Source: CAZMNY01 sp964567745
GTDB taxonomy: Bacteria > Planctomycetota > Planctomycetia > Pirellulales > Pirellulaceae
Assembly (NCBI GenBank): GCA_964567745.1
Contig: CAZMNY010000003.1
Coordinates: 226,405 to 290,404 of the forward strand
Direction of reading: 5' to 3'
DNA: 64,000 nucleotides
The position numbers were made by a program, and so were the translations under genes. The notes under the pieces were generated by a model. That model saw only the letters and a program-made list of their open reading frames with translations, did not search any database and was not told where the DNA came from. Positions 55,166-63,943 of the stretch are shown here, one piece after another. Positions within the stretch are counted from its first letter, which is position 1. Every line of letters begins with the position of its first letter.

Positions 55166-57427
55166 CTAGATTCGACAAGGGCCGCGTCGCAGGAATGGAT
55201 TCAGCAGTGAATCGCCTTCCGGATCGTCACCGATCTCGGCGAAAATTTCATCCATTGCAGGTCGCCCCTCGTCGCGGTCGGCATCGTCTGGCCGCCCTGT
55301 CGGTCGTTCGCCCGGCGGCCGGCCATCGATGGGCGGATCGACACTCCCTAACTCATCACCCGGACTGGCCGGCTCGAACTGGGCGAATTGCCCGCCATCC
55401 TGTTCGCCCTGTGGTCCGCCCTGTCCTGGTCCGCCCTGTCCTGGACCACCCTCACCTGACCTGCCCTCACCAGGACGACCCTCACCGGGACCACCTGGTT
55501 CGCCAGGGCCGCCTGGTCGCGGTGCATCTTGCGCGACATGAAACATATCGCGGCGCAGCCCTTCAATGTCGGTATTTCGTTTAATGACATCGGCGAGCGA
55601 AGTGCGCTCGACTTGGGCAAGTTGACGTCCGCTGAGCGTGTTTTGATACCAGTTGGCGTCGCCGTCTCGAATGCGTTCAAACTGGTCGGCGATGATCGTA
55701 GTGAACAGTTCGCCCAAACTCGATCCCGGCTGATGCTCTTCGGCCAGGCCGCCGGCCCAAACGTCGATGTTGTCGACGTCGCCGTAGAGCTGCTCGAGTT
55801 TCTCCGCGAGTTCGGCGTCGGAAGTGATATCGGAAAAGTCTTCAACTGGTTCGAGTCCGACATCGATTCGAGTCTGATTGTAGTCGGCCAGACCGTGATC
55901 TCGACCTCGTTGAATGTTGAGTGAGGCGAGGTCAAAACCGCCGGAACCGGGCGGGCCAAAGAGGAAATTGCGGACGTCATCGACCACGACGTTATCGATT
56001 TCTTGAGCTTGATGACTTGTCGCGCCCAGCAAGATGGAATCGATTCCGTTTTCGCTGATTTCGTCCGGCGCGAAGAACGCCTCGCTCAACGATAGATTGC
56101 CTTCATCGGCTTCGCTGCCATCGTTGTTTAGCCGCAAGAGTTCGGTCGACAGCGTGCTGTGCCCGTAACGATAGGCGGCTGTCGAAAAGACGTTGGCGAT
56201 GCCCGGATTCACAGTGGAATCGTAGCCGGCGTAGACATCGATGGCGTCTCGCCCGAGCAGTGCTGGAAGGAATTCGTTGTACGTGATCGACTGCAGTTCA
56301 GCCGTCACTATCGCGCGAGCTCGCTGAAAAATCTCGTCGTCTTTCAGCTCGGGATTCTCAGCGGAAATTCGATCCGCCCATTGGTTGTGCTCGCGCACCC
56401 AGAGCGTTTGCATTGCGATAAGAGCAGCGTTTTCATTCGCTCGAATGTCGCCGGCCAGGAAGAGCGAACTACTGGGGCCGCCCGCGTTCGCCAAGCCCGC
56501 TTCATTGAACGGAAGCAAGTCGCCTTCGCTTGTCTTGAGCTGACCGTCTTCGAACGTGCGAAGTTCGGCGGCTCGAGTTTCGTCCGATCCGTAGATCACC
56601 GACCCGTCGAGGAATGCCGTGATCTGATTGACCTGCTGTCTTGGATTGTCGACGGAATCGCCGGTCGATTCATCGTAGTTGGAACGATTGAATCCGATCG
56701 TTTGTTCGCCCGTTCCGGCGGGGTCAAAGTACGGATCGCCCGTTGGGACGTCGATGGCAAGAGGCTCGAGCGGGTTGCCGTCAGCGTCCGTCGCATTCTC
56801 GGTCAGGTCAATGTCGTGGTCGATGAATTGGCCCCAGAGCCAAGACAAGTCAGTTAACTGATTTTCGTTGAGCTTCGAAGTCTCGTACGCTGCCAACACG
56901 TTGCTTACTTCGCGAGCGCTCGGGCGGTCGCTTCCAGCCGAACTCGAGATTCCGTCTTCGTATTCGACCGTGGTGATTCGCAGAAGCGCTTCGTCGGTGC
57001 TTCCCCATTCGGGGTTTTCGGCGTTGTTCCCTGAACCGTCGACCGAATACTCCGCCGGTTCTCCGTCCGCCGGAGGTGGGGACGAAGGTCGAGTGGGCGG
57101 CGTGTCGCCGTCTGGTCGTTCGCCTCGACAATCGCTACGCAAGCGATTGATAACCATCATCGCGTCCATCGGAGCGATTCGGCCGTCGCCATTGACGTCG
57201 AAAAAACGGCGCGCACCGCCCCCATCGTCGCCTCGCCTGAGTCGATTGACGACCAACATCGCGTCGACGGCCGTTACGGCGCCATCGTCGTTGACATCCG
57301 TCGCCTCCATCGTGTTTTGCAGGAACTCCAGGTCAGCGGCGAGCATCGTTCGAGGCTCAAGTTGCTCGGTTGCCAGTCGCCGACGCAGCCTTCGGCGTCG
57401 ATTACGTTTGTTCTTTCTGCGTGCCAT
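55166..57427 (-). CDS. Secreted animal-type haem peroxidase with dockerin repeats
   Basis: 753 residues. An Arg-rich start and LEPRTMLAAD (about 23-32), the planctomycete export signature, are followed by two dockerin/EF-hand-like calcium loops (DVNDDGAVTAVDAM and DVNGDGRIAPMDAM, about 45-100). The peroxidase domain (about 130-650) has WGQFIDHDIDL (distal His) and WVREHNQWAD (typical REHN). A collagen-like Gly/Pro/Glu-rich run (about 655-700) and an acidic tail end it. It probably oxidises substrates with peroxide outside the cell. GAGGAG is in front of ATG 57427. Confidence 0.92.
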   Translation of the reverse strand: MARRKNKRNRRRRLRRRLATEQLEPRTMLAADLEFLQNTMEATDVNDDGAVTAVDAMLVVNRLRRGDDGGGARRFFDVNGDGRIAPMDAMMVINRLRSDCRGERPDGDTPPTRPSSPPPADGEPAEYSVDGSGNNAENPEWGSTDEALLRITTVEYEDGISSSAGSDRPSAREVSNVLAAYETSKLNENQLTDLSWLWGQFIDHDIDLTENATDADGNPLEPLAIDVPTGDPYFDPAGTGEQTIGFNRSNYDESTGDSVDNPRQQVNQITAFLDGSVIYGSDETRAAELRTFEDGQLKTSEGDLLPFNEAGLANAGGPSSSLFLAGDIRANENAALIAMQTLWVREHNQWADRISAENPELKDDEIFQRARAIVTAELQSITYNEFLPALLGRDAIDVYAGYDSTVNPGIANVFSTAAYRYGHSTLSTELLRLNNDGSEADEGNLSLSEAFFAPDEISENGIDSILLGATSHQAQEIDNVVVDDVRNFLFGPPGSGGFDLASLNIQRGRDHGLADYNQTRIDVGLEPVEDFSDITSDAELAEKLEQLYGDVDNIDVWAGGLAEEHQPGSSLGELFTTIIADQFERIRDGDANWYQNTLSGRQLAQVERTSLADVIKRNTDIEGLRRDMFHVAQDAPRPGGPGEPGGPGEGRPGEGRSGEGGPGQGGPGQGGPQGEQDGGQFAQFEPASPGDELGSVDPPIDGRPPGERPTGRPDDADRDEGRPAMDEIFAEIGDDPEGDSLLNPFLRRGPCRI
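55405..55520. repeat. In-frame collagen-like tandem repeats
   Basis: Within the peroxidase gene: GGACAGGGCGGACCA-type units encoding Gly-Pro/Gln-Gly triplets near the C-terminus. Such repeats change length easily. Confidence 0.7.
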
Positions 57428-57438
57428 CGTTGCTCTCC

Positions 57439-57819
57439 TCACAGTTCCAATCGGGTGTTGACCCAGATGCCCAGTCCGTAGCCGTCGCTCGAAGAAGACA
57501 AACGACCGCCCATGCCGCCGCGGCCCACCTCACGAACTATCTCAAAATCCCCAATCCGTTTTCGTTCGTCGGCGCCGTTGTCGATCGAAGTGATCGCTTT
57601 CGGTTGCGCTCGAAAACCGGCCGCGGCATCTTGAAGAAAGTCGAGGCTCTGCAAATACTCATTAAGCGGTCCAGCCAGATCCGGATGACGCCGAGCCAGC
57701 TCTTCTCAGTCGACTGGGCGGCCTTGCTCCAACGCCTCAAAATAATCGTCCATGATTTCGGACAATTGCAATTGCTGATCAGGCGTCAGATTATCAAACG
57801 TGAGCGCGGAAGAATTCAT
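57439..57819 (-). pseudogene. Decayed Ser/Thr protein kinase remnant
   Basis: ATG 57819 overlaps the sigma gene stop (ATGA). The frame reads MNSSALTFDNLTPDQQLQLS, later EALEQGRPVD, then an in-frame TGA (57706-57708), then EELARRHPDLAGPLNEYLQS, and about 40 codons on GDFEIVREVGRGGMG, the start of a kinase glycine-rich loop. After GGMG one extra G shifts the frame away from an expected V-V, and the remainder of the kinase is missing; the peroxidase gene starts 11 bp later. A planctomycete sigma-kinase pair is implied, with the kinase now lost. Confidence 0.82.
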
Positions 57820-58478
57820 GCGTTCTCCTCCTCGCTGCTCATCGATTCTCTCAACTGCCGCACGGCTCTGAGCCACAACATTCGGGCGGCACCGGTGCTG
57901 CGATGCATTCGCGCCGCCACTTCATCGAACGGCAGGCCGCGCAAGTTGCGCAGCTCGATCACCTCGCGATATTCCGCACTCATTTTGGCAAGGTGATCTG
58001 CGAGTATCACGGCTTGCTCGCGCTGTATGGCCTGCGAGCTCGGCGATGGAGCGATGTCCGCAAGACAACCGCCCTCCGATAGGCTCGTCGTCGATCGAGC
58101 TAGGGCACGGCCGATCTGGTCGATGGAAATCTCGCAGCGTACGTCGCGCTTGCGGGCGATGATGTGCTGCTGCACAAAAACGTGAAGCCGATTGATCAGA
58201 ATCTGCCTCAACCAAGCGAGCAGTTGGCGTTCGTTCTCGCCGCGAAATTGTGCGAAGTCGCGACATGCACCGAGCATCGTCTCTTGGACCAGGTCCGAGG
58301 GGCTAATCCTCGCTTTCAACTTCTCGTCGATTTGACTCCGCGCGAGCAAGTCGAGATAGTTTCGATAGGAATCGAGCAGCGGTCCGAGACGCGAATCCGA
58401 CCCTTGCTTCACGCGGGCAATAAGCTCCTCAGGACGTCGGCGCGCGAACGACGACTCCGCTGAATGGGCGGCAATCAT
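57816..58478 (-). CDS. ECF-type RNA polymerase sigma factor
   Basis: 220 residues. Region 2 (about 45-110; LKARISPSDLVQETMLGACR, FRGENERQLLAWLRQI) and region 4 helix-turn-helix (about 160-212; EYREVIELRNLRGLPFDEVA, then GAARMLWLRAVRQLRE). It directs RNA polymerase to stress or surface-related promoters. It overlaps a kinase remnant by four bases, so its partner kinase appears lost. Start uncertain: ATG 58478 has no strong ribosome site, and a small frame overlaps it by 50 bp. Confidence 0.9.
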   Translation of the reverse strand: MIAAHSAESSFARRRPEELIARVKQGSDSRLGPLLDSYRNYLDLLARSQIDEKLKARISPSDLVQETMLGACRDFAQFRGENERQLLAWLRQILINRLHVFVQQHIIARKRDVRCEISIDQIGRALARSTTSLSEGGCLADIAPSPSSQAIQREQAVILADHLAKMSAEYREVIELRNLRGLPFDEVAARMHRSTGAARMLWLRAVRQLRESMSSEEENA

Positions 58479-58701
58479 GATGAGTCTGTTCCGGACTGTT
58501 TGACGTTTGGCCGAACGGCATTCGGGGACTCCAGTTGGCGAACTCCCCATCGACTTGGATGATTCTGCGACCGCTCGTCACGGCCACTTCCTTAATAACG
58601 GGAAATTCGGCCGGATGTCCACTAAACCGCCAGCCATCTTCGCGTAACACGCGGAATTCAAATGGGTTACGACGAAGTTTTGCGAATGCCGGCAGCGACA
58701 T
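58429..58701 (-). CDS. Possible small protein upstream of the sigma gene
   Basis: 90 residues, with NPFEFRVLREDGWRFSGHPA and GRRIIQVDGEFANW, protein-like but not recognised. A purine-rich GCGGATCGGA precedes ATG 58701. It overlaps the sigma gene start by 50 bp; the sigma gene may begin elsewhere or the frame may be a remnant. Confidence 0.3.
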   Translation of the reverse strand: MSLPAFAKLRRNPFEFRVLREDGWRFSGHPAEFPVIKEVAVTSGRRIIQVDGEFANWSPRMPFGQTSNSPEQTHHDCRPFSGVVVRAPTS

Positions 58702-58879
58702 TCCGATCCGCCGCGAGCCCCTGCCTCAAGCCACTCATTGCTATTCCTTTCACGACCTATATTTGCCAAAGTGGAACAGCGGAGTAGCGGAGGGCGAACG
58801 ATTTAGCTCCTCGACGCCGCACGTATGGCGCCGGCTGTTCCGATTAGCACGGAGAATCGGCCGCATTGGGAGAGCTTTG

Positions 58880-60313
58880 ATGGATCAGTTGACGATGACG
58901 AAACCGGACGAAATCGGCCCTATTTCAAGCTTGGGGCAGAGGTATCTCGCCGGCGATCTGAAGCAAGATGCGCTGAGCGCCGACATCTGCCCAAGTGGTA
59001 AAGGCGAAATCGCCGACGTGCGGTCGCTCAGTGAAGGCGACGTGGCGACGTGGCGAGCGGAAGCCGTCAAAGTGCTTCAGCGAGGTGAAGTCGTTTTCGG
59101 CTTGTTGGCTGCCGGCGCGAGCAGCAGGATGGATACCAACAAACTCCCCGAAACAGCCAGAGCTCTGTTGGAAAAGTCGGGGCAGGACTGCGTGCCTCAA
59201 AGCAAAGCGCTCGTTCCCGTCGTCGAGAATGACGGTCAGGTCTACACATTTTTGGACCTGTTCATGCACAACGTTCAGCGTTTTGCCGAAGCAATCAACT
59301 CATCGCCAAAGAGCCTGTTGTTTGTCAGCGAGACGAACGAAAACGAGATCGCTGAGCATCTCAACTCTCGCTTTGCCGGCAACTCAGATCTGCTCGCCGA
59401 ATTGCACAAAGTGGTGCAGCGGTTAGAGCCGCAAATCGTCGCCACGCAAGAAGAGGCGACTCGTCGCCGGGACAATTTCGATGACCAAGACGCCTGGCAG
59501 CAGGCGTGTAGGTTGTCCGAGTCCTACGCAGGTCGACAGCTGAACGTGCCGAAGCCCGCCGGTCATGGCGAGTTTCTCCATCAATTGGTCGCGACAGGGA
59601 AAGCGGCCGAGCTAATCGATCAAGGCGTGCGATATCTGAGTGTTCGTAATATCGACAATGTGCCCGCGGTGTTCGACGAGACGTGGATGACTTTGGTCGG
59701 ATACATGGAAGCGAACGATGTCAACTTTCTCGTCGAAGTCTCGGAGCGGGATGACAAACAAAAAGGCGGCGCGCTAATCAAGCAGCGCGGTCGTTGGCGG
59801 TTGGCCGAGGACCCGTCGTTTGCCGGCTCAGTGCATAGCGCAACGGATTCCTTCTACATCAACAACGCGGTCGCGATCATGCGATTGGATTATTTGTTTC
59901 CGATTTACGAAACGAACGAGGCCGAATTGCTCGCAGCCTGGCGAACCGGCGACTCGGAACAACTAGAAAAGATCGCCGAACGCGGACGGAGGCGATTCCC
60001 GACCATTATCGAAGCGAAGCCGGTTGCGATTAAGGACCACGTCGTGGCGGCGATAACTCCCGAGACCAACATGTGGGAATCGACCGCGATCACCGCGGAC
60101 GAAGTTGAGATTCAGGCGTTTGGAGTCTATTCGGAAACCGACGCGGGCAAGGGTATCGAACGTCTGCCGCTGGCGGAGCAGATCGAACGGGCCTACCGCG
60201 TTCGCTTTGCCCCGATCAAGAAGTGGGACGACTACACCAACCCGTCCAAGCAGACGATCGTGCGACACGTGGCTAATCGCATTCTCAACGAACCACTTAT
60301 CGAACAAGACTGA
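58880..60313 (+). CDS. UTP-sugar-1-phosphate uridylyltransferase
   Basis: 477 residues. Nucleotide-binding VFGLLAAGASSRMDTNKLPE (about 73-92), KALVPVV, a long helical insertion (about 165-215), PKPAGHGEFLHQLV, RNIDNVPA and metal/sugar site EVSERDDKQKGGALI. This follows UDP-GlcNAc/UDP-glucose pyrophosphorylases of the eukaryote-like class; the sugar (Glc or GlcNAc) is unresolved. It makes UDP-sugar for polysaccharide. GGGAGAG precedes ATG 58880. The frame continues upstream to 58535, but that part is not conserved-looking. Confidence 0.87.
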   Translation: MDQLTMTKPDEIGPISSLGQRYLAGDLKQDALSADICPSGKGEIADVRSLSEGDVATWRAEAVKVLQRGEVVFGLLAAGASSRMDTNKLPETARALLEKSGQDCVPQSKALVPVVENDGQVYTFLDLFMHNVQRFAEAINSSPKSLLFVSETNENEIAEHLNSRFAGNSDLLAELHKVVQRLEPQIVATQEEATRRRDNFDDQDAWQQACRLSESYAGRQLNVPKPAGHGEFLHQLVATGKAAELIDQGVRYLSVRNIDNVPAVFDETWMTLVGYMEANDVNFLVEVSERDDKQKGGALIKQRGRWRLAEDPSFAGSVHSATDSFYINNAVAIMRLDYLFPIYETNEAELLAAWRTGDSEQLEKIAERGRRRFPTIIEAKPVAIKDHVVAAITPETNMWESTAITADEVEIQAFGVYSETDAGKGIERLPLAEQIERAYRVRFAPIKKWDDYTNPSKQTIVRHVANRILNEPLIEQD

Positions 60314-60471
60314 ACGCGGCGCAACCTCGTCGCCGACATCGTCTGGACTTGTAAACGTCTCGGCTTGCAAACGTCTCGAGTTGTTACGAAGATCAAGCCC
60401 GACAACACGTGACCCTTCCGCGATTTTATTGCCGTGAAGTTATTGCCCGATTGAGTCTTGGGAGTAAGCCG

Positions 60472-60843
60472 ATGTCTTTAAGCGAACGAGTCAAACAGGA
60501 CTCGCTCGAAGCTCAACAAATTACGCGAAAATTCTTTGTTATTGGCTTGGATTTTTCTCGCAATAGTTTGGCGGAACTTGATCAGTTTGCGGACGATGTT
60601 GACACGTATATGCGGGGCGGCGCGAGCCCCGAGAACATCGACACATTGGTTCGCACGTGGGGATCGTACGTTGGCGAGGTGCTGGCGCGAGATGGCGTCG
60701 GCGATTGGGTCGAAGCGGACAATGAGTACGGCGGGGCGTTGATGATTTCTGGCCAGATGGTCTCCCCGCACGAGCAAGTTCGTTCGAGGCTCACAGGCGG
60801 CAGCGAGCACAGCTTAGTCGCCTTCGCCGAATCTCTAAAATAG
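60472..60843 (+). CDS. Small hypothetical protein, DUF3806-like in outline
   Basis: 123 residues. MSLSERVKQDSLEAQQITRK, a helix, then TWGSYVGEVLARDGVGDWVE resembling the DUF3806-type fold; weak. GGGAG lies about 9 bp before ATG 60472. Upstream, a duplicated 16-mer (two CTTG-n-AAACGTCTCG units, about 60347-60378) is seen. Function unknown. Confidence 0.7.
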   Translation: MSLSERVKQDSLEAQQITRKFFVIGLDFSRNSLAELDQFADDVDTYMRGGASPENIDTLVRTWGSYVGEVLARDGVGDWVEADNEYGGALMISGQMVSPHEQVRSRLTGGSEHSLVAFAESLK

Positions 60844-60990
60844 CGCGGCGCCACTGTATTGTTGACGATCTGACAGGGCAGAACCGGCTGCGAGTCTGCA
60901 AGCCGAACCTTTTGGTCGGCCATGGTGTATAGTTGAAGCGAATTCGGCGCGACGAGTCGACCCAAACCTAGAAACGACCGCAGCAACCCG

Positions 60991-62949
60991 ATGCCCAAAG
61001 ACAAAACTCCAAGCGATATCGGGCCCGGCACCGAGGAACTCGCTGAACGGCGTCGCACGTTGGTGATCGGCGCATTCGTGTTGCTCGCAATCGTGATCGG
61101 CGGGGCATGTGCAATTTATTTTCTCGTCACGCTTCGCTTTCCGGATCAGGAAACGAACGATTCGCCGTCGTCAGCGGTCGTAAAAACCGTGAGGAAGGCA
61201 CCAGCTTCCGACTATGTGGGAAGCGAACAATGTACGAAGTGCCACGCGGAGATCGCGGCGAAATACGCCGCTTCGGCCAAAGCGAATTCTCTGCTTGCCA
61301 TCGATAAAGCCCACGTCATCGAAGACTATGATGCTGAGCCAGTCACGATCGGTTCTGCGTCGTATCGAGTTTCGAAAGATGACGAAGGCGTCGTTCGCCA
61401 TCATGAGTATCTCACGTCCGTTTACGATCAGGCTGAGTCGATTGAATATGTTGTCGGATCGGGCAAACGTGAACGAGCGTATCTGCTTGAACGGTCAGGA
61501 GTCTTGTATCAGTCGCCGTTTGTCTGGAATGCAACGGCTTCGACTTGGCAGTTGATGGCTTCCAACGATCAATCCCAGAACCCTCGTTTTCAGACGCGCG
61601 TTACCGACGACTGTCTCCGCTGTCACGCAGGCGCCGTTCATTCGCAGGCGCCCCGGTCCAACCGATACAAGACGCCAATCTTTGGCGAGACGGCCATCGG
61701 TTGCGAACAGTGTCACGGCCCCGGCGGGCGACACGTTACGAAACAAGAAGGCCTTGCTGCCTCGGGTCAGACAAGCGAGACGCCAACCGGTGCGAGCAGC
61801 GGAGCAGCCGATTCGACCATCGTCAATCCTGCGAGGTTAGGGACTCGGCGCCGCGAACATCTTTGTGCGAGTTGCCACTTGCACGGCACGGCCACGGTCG
61901 CCCGATCCGGCGCGAGCTTGCTTGACTTTCGTCCTGGTGATCTGCTGGACGATGTCATCGGCGTGCTCACACCCAAGCCCGAGAACGACGCCGAGTTTCG
62001 CATGGCGAGCCACACGCAGCAGTTTCGAGGCAGCGTGTGTTACGTCAATAGTAAGGGAATGGTCTGCAGTTCGTGCCACGATGCGCACGGCGAGCCTGCA
62101 GAGGAGCAGCGAGTCGCGTTTTACATGGAGAAGTGCGCAAAGTGTCACGAAGATAAAGGCTGCTCCCTCTCGGAAGCGAAACGCTTATCCGGAGCGGAGC
62201 AAGGTTCTTGCATTGAATGCCACATGACGCAGATTCCAACCAATGCCAGCTCGCACATGACGCTCACTGACCACCGTGTGCGACGAGACCCAAAAGCGTT
62301 CTCGGAACTTGCGACGCTCGACTTGGGCATGAATCGATGGCGGCCATTCGACAAAGGCGATGAACGGTTGCCGGCGGACGAGAACCGACGCTTGACGACA
62401 CTGGTCATCATGAAACGCGCTATCGAAGCCAAGGATGTGAAGCTGGCGCAGAAGACGATGAGGCATTTGTTGCGAGATAGCGACGATGTATCGGACCAAA
62501 TTGACGCCATAGGCGATGATGTTCCAACCCTTTCCGTCGTCGGTGAAGTCTTTGCAATGGCGAAGAGTGGAGAGTTGGCTGAGCTCGTTTGGCAGCGAAT
62601 CCTGGAATACGATCCCGACCACGAGGCGACGTTGGCGTGGATGACAGTCGCCAGCTTCGAGAGGGGGAAGGCGGATGATGTGATCAAATATTCAGACCGC
62701 CTACTTAAGAACAATCCGAGCATTTCGGCGGCGCACACCCGCAGAGCATTGGCGCTCGACGCGCGTGGCCGAGTGGAGGAGGCGTTGGAATCGGCCAATC
62801 TCGCGCTCGCCCTCGACCCGACACTCATTCGTGTTCGAGTGTGGCTGCGGAGCACGTTAAAGGAGACTGGCCAAAGCGAAGAATCGGCAAAGCAAGACGA
62901 GATCATCCAGCAGCTCAAAGCTGCTGGCTATGTCGAATTGCCTCAATAG
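60991..62949 (+). CDS. Heptahaem cytochrome c with TPR tail
   Basis: 652 residues. Membrane anchor about 23-46. Seven CxxCH haem sites: about 81 (CTKCH), 208 (CLRCH), 238 (CEQCH), 292 (CASCH), 359 (CSSCH), 382 (CAKCH) and 407 (CIECH). The C-terminal 240 residues form TPR-like helices (EYDPDHEATLAWMTVA; SISAAHTRRALALDARGRVE). It resembles cytochrome c554/NrfA-type families, which transfer electrons or act on nitrogen oxides or other substrates outside the membrane. The TPR fusion suggests scaffold contact. ATG 60991. Confidence 0.92.
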   Translation: MPKDKTPSDIGPGTEELAERRRTLVIGAFVLLAIVIGGACAIYFLVTLRFPDQETNDSPSSAVVKTVRKAPASDYVGSEQCTKCHAEIAAKYAASAKANSLLAIDKAHVIEDYDAEPVTIGSASYRVSKDDEGVVRHHEYLTSVYDQAESIEYVVGSGKRERAYLLERSGVLYQSPFVWNATASTWQLMASNDQSQNPRFQTRVTDDCLRCHAGAVHSQAPRSNRYKTPIFGETAIGCEQCHGPGGRHVTKQEGLAASGQTSETPTGASSGAADSTIVNPARLGTRRREHLCASCHLHGTATVARSGASLLDFRPGDLLDDVIGVLTPKPENDAEFRMASHTQQFRGSVCYVNSKGMVCSSCHDAHGEPAEEQRVAFYMEKCAKCHEDKGCSLSEAKRLSGAEQGSCIECHMTQIPTNASSHMTLTDHRVRRDPKAFSELATLDLGMNRWRPFDKGDERLPADENRRLTTLVIMKRAIEAKDVKLAQKTMRHLLRDSDDVSDQIDAIGDDVPTLSVVGEVFAMAKSGELAELVWQRILEYDPDHEATLAWMTVASFERGKADDVIKYSDRLLKNNPSISAAHTRRALALDARGRVEEALESANLALALDPTLIRVRVWLRSTLKETGQSEESAKQDEIIQQLKAAGYVELPQ

Positions 62950-63083
62950 CAAGATTGCCTCAATAAAGGCCGCGCCAAGGCGAACTACCGTTTGTCCTTC
63001 TCTCCTCGCTCGATGCCCCAGCGACGATCATCGCGACTTTGAGACCGCCGAGTTTCGACACGGCGAAACTCTGGCCAAGGCCC

Positions 63084-63943
63084 ATGGAATTAGCTTCTCA
63101 CGCCGCTGAAGAATATCGAACCCGAGCTGAGTCTAGGCAAGACAAAGCGAATCGATACGCAGGCCGCTTGCGCGTACTGGTGCCGTCGCGAAAAATCGTC
63201 AGCTATGCCGTCATCGGGCTCGCCGTTTTTGATCCGACGATCGCGGTGATTCTCGTCCCACTGACAGTCGCTCTCGTGCCGACAACGCTGCTTCAATCCT
63301 ACCTTTCCCGCCTTCTTCATCGTGAACGTCTTGCGGTCATGCACTGCGAGCGTATTCTACTGAGAATTGATGGCGATTGGATTGGCGACGGCGATACTGG
63401 TCAACAATTTCAACCTGCCGATGAACTGTTCGCGGAAGACCTCGATGTGTTCGGACGAGGGTCGCTGTTTCAGTTTCTCTCGACGGCAAGGACGGAAGTT
63501 GGCGGCGAGCGTCTGGCGCATTAGCTCATGGTGCCGAGCGATGCGGGCGCGATCAGCGAGCGTCAGAAATCTGTGCGAGAATTGAGCTTGGACATCGACA
63601 TTCAAGTCGATCTTGCCGCGGCGCCATTGGAATGTACAAAGTTCCTACCGCAAGCAGTCATGGGTTGGAGCGAGGCACCGGTCTTGTTTGCTGATCTCTT
63701 CGCCCGATTTGCCGGTCTGCTGATTGCCTACGAAACCTGTCGGCAATCGCGGCGTGGTTTTTCATGGGCGTGAGCGAGTTTGTCGTCCTAATCGACGAGT
63801 CGCTTCGCGTGACGAATGACGTCCAACTCGGCGGCGATTTGCGACTGCTGCTCGTCAGCGGATCCAACATGTCCGGCAAGAGCACGATGCTGCGGACGAT
63901 CGGGGGAGAATGGGGAGGGGAGAATGGGGGAGAATGGGGACAG
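63084..63943 (+). pseudogene. Decayed MutS-family ATPase gene
   Basis: From ATG 63084: hydrophobic region with two membrane helices, then RIDGDWIGDGDTGQQF, DLDVFGRGSLFQFLSTARTE and GGERLAH, followed by a TAG (63522-63524) where family members appear to have Trp, then in the same frame LMVPSDAGAISERQKSVREL. After about 63773 the frame is lost; LRVTNDVQLGGDLRLLLVSG and NMSGKSTMLRTIG, the MutS Walker A, continue in another frame. The several hundred bases between are missing. The sequence breaks at a GGGGAGAATG repeat block. The window ends 57 bp later, so later parts are unseen. Confidence 0.75.
63902..63942. repeat. GGGGAGAATG repeat block at the broken gene end
   Basis: Three near-tandem GGGG(G)AGAATG units follow the last MutS-like codons, continuing with GGGGACAGTCC. 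It looks like an insertion boundary or repeat-associated junction; beyond it no gene is seen up to the end. Confidence 0.6.

Noticed and set aside
60347..60378. Two tandem 16-mers containing AAACGTCTCG
   Set aside because: Only two short units in an intergenic stretch; too little to call a functional element.
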